IMG/VR virus record: IMGVR_UViG_3300028173_000069
Location: 1 to 21,955 of that record
Strand: one strand, 5' to 3'
Length of the DNA stretch: 21,955 nucleotides
DNA from: a virus
In this document: positions 7,950-13,249 of the stretch, one piece after another
How positions within the stretch are numbered: position 1 is the stretch's first letter
Layout: every line of letters starts with the position of its first letter
Made by a program: the position numbers and the translations under genes
Notes under the pieces: generated by a model
What the model was told of the DNA's origin: nothing
The model's input: only the letters and a program-made list of their open reading frames with translations
Databases searched by the model: none

Positions 7950-8104
7950 TACTTATATCCTGCGTCTTTGAATTTGTGAACATTGTTAACGTGTACGTTA
8001 GCCTCTAAGCCATCTGCGTTCACCATAACAACGAAATCACCTTTCTTAGGAGTTGCTTTTTTGACTACTTTTTTAAGAGTCTTTTTTATTTTATTAGTTG
8101 GCAT
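7949..8104 (-). CDS. 51-residue small protein after the capsid gene
   Basis: Read directly: ATG 8102-8104, TAA 7949-7951. A GGAGAA Shine-Dalgarno lies 4 bases upstream, and the stop is coupled to the adaptor start (TAATG). The first 21 residues are very lysine-rich (KIKKTLKKVVKKATPKK), followed by a small domain ending NVHKFKDAGYK. That second half resembles the small protein at 6190-6345 in its D/N-G, V-x-x-x-x-V/I, F/M-K and G-Y/W spacing. The basic arm could bind packaged DNA or the capsid surface. It is unrecognised beyond a possible DUF7302-like resemblance. Confidence 0.7.
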   Translation of the reverse strand: MPTNKIKKTLKKVVKKATPKKGDFVVMVNADGLEANVHVNNVHKFKDAGYK

Positions 8105-8164
8105 TTTATTCTCCGTTTTAAATTAGGTGGGATGGTCATAACTCCACCCCAGTTTGATATGATA

Positions 8165-9307
8165 TTAACCCATTAATAGAGCAATATTGTCAGACTTCCA
8201 AGCCTTAGTACCCCAACAAGCGGCAACTTCAATCATCTGCTTACGGTAGCCCTTGTAAACACGAATCTCGAAAACTAAACCTGAATGTGGGTCAACAACT
8301 AACATAGCGTCATCTGCTGAATCACCACCGTTTGGAACAGCAGGTGCTCTCATTCCTAATTCGATAGCGTTTTGATTAAACATTACGTTACCTGTGTAAC
8401 TAGCACCAGTAGCGATAGTCTCATCATTAGCAATAATTGAACGCGCACCATTTTCGTTTAATACAAGTGAAGCACTAGTAGTCTGATTGTTAACAACATA
8501 GTTGTCAGAAGAACCACTAAATGAAACAACATCACCTGCGGCACAATCAGTAGTCTGAGTACCATCTACAGCGATAGCAGTATCACCAACTGCCACAGCA
8601 CCATTAACAACGTGGTCATCAGAACCAACAGTAGTATGAGAAACAACTTGAGCAGACTCTTTAAGCATTACGCCAGATAGGTCAAGTAAAGTACCTTGAC
8701 GTAACATAACATCTGAACCAGCAGTATTAACTTGATTCAATGAAGCAAGGTTACGAAGATTAGTACCAGCCAAAGTGTTCATTACTAAAGACACACGACC
8801 ATCACCAGTAATACCACCATTGTCAGCAATAATCTGACGACATTCAGCGATAGTATTAAAGTTTGAACCGAATGGAGTAGTACCAGCAGTACCTACAGCG
8901 CGTGAAGCACCTTGATAAGCGGCAGTAGCCAAGTCTGATTCAATAGCGTTAGATAGGGTACGCATTGCTTGAGCAATTTGGTCGCCATATACAGTCTCAT
9001 AACCAGAACCGTTGTTTAGATGTTTAACATCCTCACCAGTCATTGGAATCTGAACTGCCTTCGCACTTGAAAGTGTCATAGTTGAACTAGTGATAGTTTG
9101 GTCATCACCTTGTGGAATTGTCATTGACTCAGAAATGTTATTCGCTGTTGCTGATGCTGTTACGAATGAACGAATTGTGTCACCTTTTGCGGCTCTCTCT
9201 GAACCTGCGTTGATTGTAACTGAAGGGATAAAACCTACTAATTCACGACCAACTGTGTCTGCGGCTTTATAAATATCACCGGCTAAGTTTGTTAATGTAT
9301 TTGCCAT
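8165..9307 (-). CDS. Major capsid protein, P22 coat (gp5)-like
   Basis: 380 residues. The N-terminus (ANTLTNLAGDIYKAADTVGR), the IPSVTIN segment and the region from ETVYGDQIAQAMRTLSNAIE to the C-terminal AACWGTKAW fit P22 coat-like HK97-fold capsid proteins. Residues about 230-300 are an extra beta-rich module (DHVVNGAVAVGDTAI then AAGDVVSFSG) that resembles a module in the distal tail protein here. The gene has its own strong promoter (9412-9439) with a structured leader, and an AGGAG Shine-Dalgarno about 8 bases before the ATG, all fitting high expression. Scaffold lies upstream across a regulatory island. No protease gene is seen, consistent with P22-like assembly without cleavage. Confidence 0.88.
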   Translation of the reverse strand: MANTLTNLAGDIYKAADTVGRELVGFIPSVTINAGSERAAKGDTIRSFVTASATANNISESMTIPQGDDQTITSSTMTLSSAKAVQIPMTGEDVKHLNNGSGYETVYGDQIAQAMRTLSNAIESDLATAAYQGASRAVGTAGTTPFGSNFNTIAECRQIIADNGGITGDGRVSLVMNTLAGTNLRNLASLNQVNTAGSDVMLRQGTLLDLSGVMLKESAQVVSHTTVGSDDHVVNGAVAVGDTAIAVDGTQTTDCAAGDVVSFSGSSDNYVVNNQTTSASLVLNENGARSIIANDETIATGASYTGNVMFNQNAIELGMRAPAVPNGGDSADDAMLVVDPHSGLVFEIRVYKGYRKQMIEVAACWGTKAWKSDNIALLMG

Positions 9308-9356
9308 TATATTGACTCCTATTTAATTTTTAAAATCATTAGAGAGTCAAATGCCC

Positions 9357-9402
9357 CCTAATTGTTGTATCTACTCAGTAGAAAATTAGGCAACACTGTT
9401 GC
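9357..9402 (-). promoter_or_regulatory. Structured 5' leader of the capsid transcript
   Basis: Two adjacent inverted repeats lie in the capsid mRNA leader. GCAAC-ACT-GTTGC is at 9390-9402. A nested hairpin has an outer arm CCTAATT (9357-9363) pairing with AATTAGG (9384-9390) and an inner stem CTACT-C-AGTAG (9371-9381). They sit just after the predicted transcription start and about 40 bases before the Shine-Dalgarno, so they could stabilise the message or be protein-binding sites. Confidence 0.5.
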
Positions 9403-9411
9403 TTGATTAGT

Positions 9412-9439
9412 ATCTTATCATAAAACAATACCCTGTCAA
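9412..9439 (-). promoter_or_regulatory. Leftward promoter for the capsid-tail operon
   Basis: On the minus strand TTGACA (9434-9439) is separated by 16 bases from TAAGAT (9412-9417). The -35 is perfect and the -10 matches four of six consensus bases. The predicted start near 9405 gives a leader of about 100 bases before the capsid ATG. It lies back to back with a rightward promoter 25 bases away. Confidence 0.68.
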
Positions 9440-9463
9440 ATGGTTTTTTGTTATATTTCTCTA

Positions 9464-9492
9464 TTGACAAATACGCCCTTTTGACGTATAAT
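9464..9492 (+). promoter_or_regulatory. Rightward consensus sigma70 promoter for the HTH gene
   Basis: TTGACA (9464-9469), 17-base spacer and TATAAT (9487-9492): a perfect match to consensus in both hexamers and spacing. The spacer holds an imperfect inverted repeat (TACGCC and GACGTA around CTTTT, 9472-9488) and a 12-base string shared with the leftward promoter at 10275-10302, so it is a likely target of a repressor. Confidence 0.9.
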
Positions 9493-9497
9493 AAGTA

Positions 9498-9522
9498 CTG
9501 TAGATGGGAGTTTCCACTACAG
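9498..9522 (+). promoter_or_regulatory. 5' hairpin of the rightward transcript
   Basis: CTGTAG (9498-9503) pairs with CTACAG (9517-9522), and TGG (9505-9507) with CCA (9514-9516) after one bulged base. The hairpin would start at or within a base or two of the predicted transcription start, a position known to protect mRNAs from 5'-end-dependent decay. An AAGGAG Shine-Dalgarno (9538-9543) follows. Confidence 0.5.
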
Positions 9523-9550
9523 ATTTAACCAAAGATAAAGGAGATACAAA

Positions 9551-9736
9551 ATGAAGATAAAAGCAATATTAGATGATGCTAAGAAACAACCATCAAAAAT
9601 CCACCTCGAAGATTACAGAGAAATAATAGAAGTATTAAGAGATAAGGGCTACACTTGGAGAGAGGTAGCCACATTTCTGAACGACAGGGATGTACAAGTT
9701 GACCATACTACAATCTATAAGATGATGAGGAAATAA
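9551..9736 (+). CDS. Small helix-turn-helix protein, candidate regulator
   Basis: 61 residues, oriented against the structural operons. The C-terminal half (about residues 34-60) has YTWREVATFLNDR then VDHTTIYKMM, a helix-turn-helix pattern of the kind seen in TraK-like and resolvase-like DNA-binding domains, where the second helix reads S/D-H-T-T-I/L-Y. An AAGGAG Shine-Dalgarno lies 7 bases from the ATG and a perfect promoter lies upstream. By position it could control its own promoter, the divergent capsid promoter, and the leftward promoter at 10275-10302. Whether it represses or activates is not visible. Confidence 0.75.
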   Translation: MKIKAILDDAKKQPSKIHLEDYREIIEVLRDKGYTWREVATFLNDRDVQVDHTTIYKMMRK

Positions 9737-9737
9737 G

Positions 9738-9887
9738 ATGAAACACAAAGACGTAAAATGGATGACAGCACCAGATGGACATTACAGAGTAATAAACGGT
9801 AAGATGGAAGATGTGCCTTTAGGCTCAATTCCAGACAAGTATTTGGTAGTACCGTTATCAGACAGAATAGAACACTCTAAGAAGTAA
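9738..9887 (+). CDS. 49-residue hypothetical protein, second gene of rightward pair
   Basis: Read directly: ATG 9738-9740, TAA 9885-9887, starting one base after the stop of the HTH gene. A GAGGA Shine-Dalgarno is present within the end of that gene. The protein is small and soluble, with a DVKWMTAPDGHYRVINGKME start and a PDKYLVVPLSDRIEH end; no known motif is recognised. Co-transcription with the HTH gene suggests a joint role, such as a regulator partner or a host-takeover peptide. The frame is well supported by coupling and spacing. Confidence 0.65.
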   Translation: MKHKDVKWMTAPDGHYRVINGKMEDVPLGSIPDKYLVVPLSDRIEHSKK

Positions 9888-9914
9888 AACAAAAAGAGGG
9901 CAATTAAGCCCTCT
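9887..9914 (-). terminator. Intrinsic terminator of the 92-residue gene
   Basis: On the minus strand AGAGGGC-TTAATT-GCCCTCT (9895-9914) is followed by TTTTGTTTT, a classical hairpin plus U-tract. It lies between the convergent 92-residue gene and the 49-residue gene. Read rightward, the same hairpin has only a distant T run (about 9926-9931), so termination in that direction is likely weaker. Confidence 0.85.
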
Positions 9915-9935
9915 CCCATTTGGTAGTTTTTCTAT

Positions 9936-10214
9936 CTAAGCGAAACGACCATTTTTCTCATAAAACGACCATCTGCTCTCTAACCACTCTTTATCCCTAG
10001 ATTCCGGCAACCAATCTACTGAATAACTATACTCAGAACGATATACTTTAAGTACATCTTTATTCCCGAATATGTGAAGATAATGCTCTCTCTCAATCTG
10101 AGTAAATCCTAAGATTGAGCCAGAGTTGAAAACCATATTTCTCTCATGAATTTTGAATTGCTCTATGAACGATTCTTTTAGTTTTTTATTCTTAAACTCT
10201 ACAATTATTACCAT
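9936..10214 (-). CDS. 92-residue hypothetical protein with own promoter and terminator
   Basis: Not recognised. The ATG (10212-10214) has a GGAGT Shine-Dalgarno 6 bases upstream. The protein starts with a beta-strand-like MVIIVEFKNKK, has a charged middle, and ends with DKEWLESRWSFYEKNGRF; no membrane segment, signal peptide or known motif is seen. It is an independent transcription unit: promoter 10275-10302, terminator 9887-9914. Its location between the head operon terminator and the capsid promoter, and its separate control, are moron-like. It could be a small early-expressed accessory factor. Confidence 0.8.
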   Translation of the reverse strand: MVIIVEFKNKKLKESFIEQFKIHERNMVFNSGSILGFTQIEREHYLHIFGNKDVLKVYRSEYSYSVDWLPESRDKEWLESRWSFYEKNGRFA

Positions 10215-10274
10215 TTCTTACTCCTTTTTATTTAGTCAAAAATGTAAATAGAATTCACTCTATCTACACCTTTT

Positions 10275-10302
10275 ATTATACGCCCTTTTAAACATAAGTC
10301 AA
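10275..10302 (-). promoter_or_regulatory. Leftward promoter for the 92-residue gene
   Basis: On the minus strand TTGACT (10297-10302), a 16-base spacer and TATAAT (10275-10280). The predicted start near 10268 gives a leader of about 54 bases. The 12-base string ATACGCCCTTTT (10278-10289, plus-strand reading) overlapping its -10 and spacer also occurs in the rightward promoter at 9471-9482. Confidence 0.82.
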
Positions 10303-10314
10303 CTATAATTTAGC

Positions 10315-10340
10315 AAAAAAAACCCTCCAATAAAGGAGGG
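10315..10340 (-). terminator. Intrinsic terminator of the packaging-scaffold operon
   Basis: On the minus strand CCCTCC-TTTATT-GGAGGG (10323-10340) is followed by eight T residues. It lies 30 bases after the scaffold-like gene, and transcription of the capsid operon restarts downstream from its own promoter. A second weak A/T hairpin lies just before it (10343-10360). Confidence 0.9.
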
Positions 10341-10369
10341 CTAAAAACGAGGAGGTTTTTATCTAGAGA

Positions 10370-11068
10370 TTATTTATCTACCACTTTACCACCATCCTTA
10401 GCGAATTTACTTCTATCTTGATGTGACATATTGTCAAATACATCTCGAGAGATTGTATTGTTAGTTCCACTAAAGTTTGAGCCATGCTTTGAGCCACCGC
10501 CAGTTGAAGCGTTGAATAAATGAGGTGCTGATTCTGTTAAGCCTTTAACCCATTCGCTTACATCCATAGGGTCGCTATTGCCATCACCAAAGATTACATT
10601 ACCACTACTATCATGCGGTACAGCCTTACCTTCTTTAATAGAGAAGATTGATTGTGAGCGTAATACAACGTCATCAATAGCTGTATCAATTACACCAGCT
10701 TTAACTGCTGAATCTCTTACTGCGCTATCAATTAACAAATGCTCTAGCTTTTTAGTTAGGTCTAATTGCTGACCTTTCATATTCTCAACTACTTGATTGT
10801 GTTCTTCACGCATCAACTTTGAGCGCTCTTCCATTAGCTCTTCAATCTTACCCTCATCAAGAAGTTTCTTATCTTTAAGGTTTTGAGATTGTTGAAGCAT
10901 ATCATTATAAACATCTAAATCTACACCTTTATACTTTGTGCTAATCTCTTCTTTATCTTTCAGTAAGGCTACGTTGTTAGCACGAAACTCATCTAACTTG
11001 GACTTCATTGCGTTGTAGTCGCTTTCTGAATATGTTTTTTCTTCTTCTTTGTTTTCCGCTTCACTCAT
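10370..11068 (-). CDS. Scaffold-like capsid assembly protein
   Basis: 232 residues, highly charged and strongly helical over about residues 12-120, with many E/K heptad-like stretches (LDEFRANNVALLKDKEE, KLLDEGKIEELMEERSKL), then a Gly/Ser-rich segment near 193-207 and a basic C-terminus (SHQDRSKFAKDGGKVVDK). This coiled-coil core with a basic helical end that binds coat protein is typical of phage scaffolds. It lies between the portal and MuF genes and the coat gene, the usual slot. A GGAG Shine-Dalgarno precedes the ATG by 6 bases. Sequence family is not certain; role is inferred. Confidence 0.75.
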   Translation of the reverse strand: MSEAENKEEEKTYSESDYNAMKSKLDEFRANNVALLKDKEEISTKYKGVDLDVYNDMLQQSQNLKDKKLLDEGKIEELMEERSKLMREEHNQVVENMKGQQLDLTKKLEHLLIDSAVRDSAVKAGVIDTAIDDVVLRSQSIFSIKEGKAVPHDSSGNVIFGDGNSDPMDVSEWVKGLTESAPHLFNASTGGGSKHGSNFSGTNNTISRDVFDNMSHQDRSKFAKDGGKVVDK

Positions 11069-11101
11069 GCTATTCTCCGAATAATTAATTTGTCTCTGAC
11101 G

Positions 11102-11118
11102 TTATGTATTTTACATAA
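11102..11118. repeat. Short perfect inverted repeat upstream of the scaffold gene
   Basis: TTATGTA-TTT-TACATAA, 7-base arms and 3-base spacer, in the 61-base gap between the 59-residue gene and the scaffold gene. It may be an mRNA hairpin near the gene boundary or a protein-binding site. No convincing promoter was found around it. Confidence 0.45.
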
Positions 11119-11129
11119 AGTTAAGATAT

Positions 11130-11309
11130 TTAAAAGTTTATTTCTTTTATCACAGAATCTGGCATAAAACGTAAACACGCAGGATAGACGGCTTTAGTTT
11201 TTAGTTTTTTGTTTTTAACTAATTCATAAACAGGTAGATTACTACCGCCTTCAACATAATCAAACACATACAGTTTTTCATCGCCATTTGTTATTATTAA
11301 ATCACTCAT
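11130..11309 (-). CDS. 59-residue hypothetical protein between MuF and scaffold
   Basis: Read directly: ATG 11307-11309 overlaps the MuF stop (ATGA), TAA at 11130-11132. The small protein has an N-terminal beta-like part (SDLIITNGDEKLYVFDYVE), a lysine-rich KNKKLKTK patch and one cysteine (VYPACLRF). No family is recognised. Translational coupling to the MuF gene supports expression; its role may be in head assembly or linked to the MuF C-terminal domain, for example as a chaperone or immunity-type partner, which is only a guess from adjacency. Confidence 0.65.
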   Translation of the reverse strand: MSDLIITNGDEKLYVFDYVEGGSNLPVYELVKNKKLKTKAVYPACLRFMPDSVIKEINF

Positions 11310-13249
11310 CTTAATCTTACCTCAATATCGATTCCCGCCTTTCTCAATTCTGCCTCTATCGCCTTCTTGGACGCTGGTGTTTTAACTAAAATATACTCAA
11401 CTTCCGCTAGGGTTAGCTTTCCGTATATCTGGGCTTCTACATACTCACCCTTTGTAACTCTAAGCAAATCTTTATAATGAGCTGAAGCCATAAAGTCATC
11501 TGCCTCTTTAAACGTGTTTACTGAGGCTTGATATGTTGTGTCTGTAGTGTGCCTAAAATTTCTGTAGAAACTCTCCTCATTAATCTTGTTAATAGGAGAT
11601 GGTGGTGACGACTGACCAACGCTCGTTGCGTTTCCATTATAAGAGTCGCCAAAGGTTACGGTTGTTCTTTTTCTCACCGAGTCTTTAAACACGATAATAT
11701 TCTCACCGTATTTAAAATCATCAATTCTATCAAAATCAAACTTGTCTTTAGATGCCACAAACCCATACTTAGGGAAGTTTGTAACATCGTCTATGTCGTC
11801 TATACCAAACACATCCTGCTCAAGCCCAATCCTTTCCATCCCTGCGGTTTTGTATGAGCCTTTCCCAGTTTGGAGACTATTCATAACTTCTTTTTGTCTT
11901 ATGGCTTGTTTTAGATTTTTCTGATTGAAAGCCATGTGTATCTTAACACTATCTTTTGATAATGCTTTTGTAGCCTGTTCACTTAAAACATCAACAGTTT
12001 CGCCTGTTATTCTCATACTAACCAAGTTATTCTTTGATGGTGTAATTTCCTCGCCCATAACACGCTTCAAATCCTTATCCCATCCTTGATTTGTTTTCTG
12101 TATTTCTTTTCGGGCTGTATCATAACTTTTTTCCAAGTTCACATACGGCACATCAAAGACAACATCATCAACCATTCCCAACTTGCTTTGTAACTGCCCC
12201 AAAGTCAGCGGGTTTCCACTCTGGTCAACTAAATCACTAAAGCCTAGTTTGCCGTCTTTCCACAGTTTGCGTTTGCCCTTGCCTAACACATCTTCTTGAA
12301 ATGCTTTAGGTTTTCCTTTGAGCCAATCTTCATAGCCTTTTTTCTTAGATACTTGACCATCCATACTTGCTCTAGTTGATTCGGGGATTTCTTTCATCTT
12401 ACGTTTAGCCCCTAACTCTTCCCAACTCTTAATAATTGGTACTTGGGTTGAGCGACAATTCCAATGAGCGGTTACTCCCGGCCACAAAATATTATGACCA
12501 ATAGGCTTACGATTGTTATCCCATGTTAAGCCGTCAAGGCTTTGGCAAGTGTGGGATGTTCTGTTGTCTAAAGTTGCTACCCACTCTACACCTTTAACAA
12601 TATCGTCATTCTCAGCGTATGTTTGTAGTCTAGCCTCGTTTGCTATTGATTGAATACTTGTTCTAACTAAGGCATCAGCACTTCTATAGTTGGCAAACAA
12701 AGCACCATCTTTATATCGGTTTACTTTCTTACCCACTAGGTTAGATATGATTTGGTCTGTAGTTTCACCCTTCATCATTCCAGTACGAACCGTATCAGAA
12801 AACTTTAGTCTGAATGCCTCACCTCTTCTAGCCCACCACTCTTTAGATGGTGCGCCTTCAAATATCGTATCACTCGCTATGGCTTTTAACATTCCACGGC
12901 TCATAGTCGTAGATGCTAGTTCAGCACTAATGGCTGTATTAAGGGATGCTACTGCTTGTGCCTCAGCCAAAGATGCCACCTGTGAAAGTTCGTCAAGGCT
13001 ATCCTTCGCAACTTGTACATACGCAGTTTTAATAGTCTCACGAGTCTGGTCAAGCAAAACCTTGAGCCTCTTCTTTTGTGTTTGGGACATCTTAGCATCC
13101 CATACGGTAGATTTCTTAATCGCATCTACTAAGTCTGATTCAAGTGTTTTGAGTTGTTTAAGTACACGTTTCTTAACCGTTGTCTCTAATCGTTGTAAAT
13201 CAACAGAGTGTCCGGTTATCTCGTCAAGTACCTTATCATTGACTGACAT
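11306..13249 (-). CDS. MuF-type minor head protein with DUF3626/ADP-ribosyltransferase-like C-terminus
   Basis: 647 residues. The N-terminal 180 residues are helical. Residues about 185-270 carry the MuF (SPP1 gp7) domain: R-T-S-I-Q-S-I-A-N-E-A-R, then TLDNRTSHTCQSLDG and a final HWNCRS with Cys235 and Cys265. The plain MuF protein would end near 300. The C-terminal half (about 435-620) reads VKIHMAFN, G-K-G-S, RIGLEQDVFG, FPKYGF, VRKRTTVTFGDS and YVEAQIYG, the same order as in the DUF3626 family as I recall it, which is thought to be ADP-ribosyltransferase-like. MuF proteins enter the capsid and may be ejected; polymorphic toxin C-termini on MuF proteins are documented. Start is coupled to the portal stop (TAATG at 13249). 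Enzyme activity is inferred. Confidence 0.85.
   Translation of the reverse strand: MSVNDKVLDEITGHSVDLQRLETTVKKRVLKQLKTLESDLVDAIKKSTVWDAKMSQTQKKRLKVLLDQTRETIKTAYVQVAKDSLDELSQVASLAEAQAVASLNTAISAELASTTMSRGMLKAIASDTIFEGAPSKEWWARRGEAFRLKFSDTVRTGMMKGETTDQIISNLVGKKVNRYKDGALFANYRSADALVRTSIQSIANEARLQTYAENDDIVKGVEWVATLDNRTSHTCQSLDGLTWDNNRKPIGHNILWPGVTAHWNCRSTQVPIIKSWEELGAKRKMKEIPESTRASMDGQVSKKKGYEDWLKGKPKAFQEDVLGKGKRKLWKDGKLGFSDLVDQSGNPLTLGQLQSKLGMVDDVVFDVPYVNLEKSYDTARKEIQKTNQGWDKDLKRVMGEEITPSKNNLVSMRITGETVDVLSEQATKALSKDSVKIHMAFNQKNLKQAIRQKEVMNSLQTGKGSYKTAGMERIGLEQDVFGIDDIDDVTNFPKYGFVASKDKFDFDRIDDFKYGENIIVFKDSVRKRTTVTFGDSYNGNATSVGQSSPPSPINKINEESFYRNFRHTTDTTYQASVNTFKEADDFMASAHYKDLLRVTKGEYVEAQIYGKLTLAEVEYILVKTPASKKAIEAELRKAGIDIEVRLR

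Noticed and set aside
10343-10360. AAAAAC-GAGGAG-GTTTTT as a second terminator
   Set aside because: The stem is almost all A-T pairs; the GC-rich hairpin at 10323-10340 with eight T residues explains termination.
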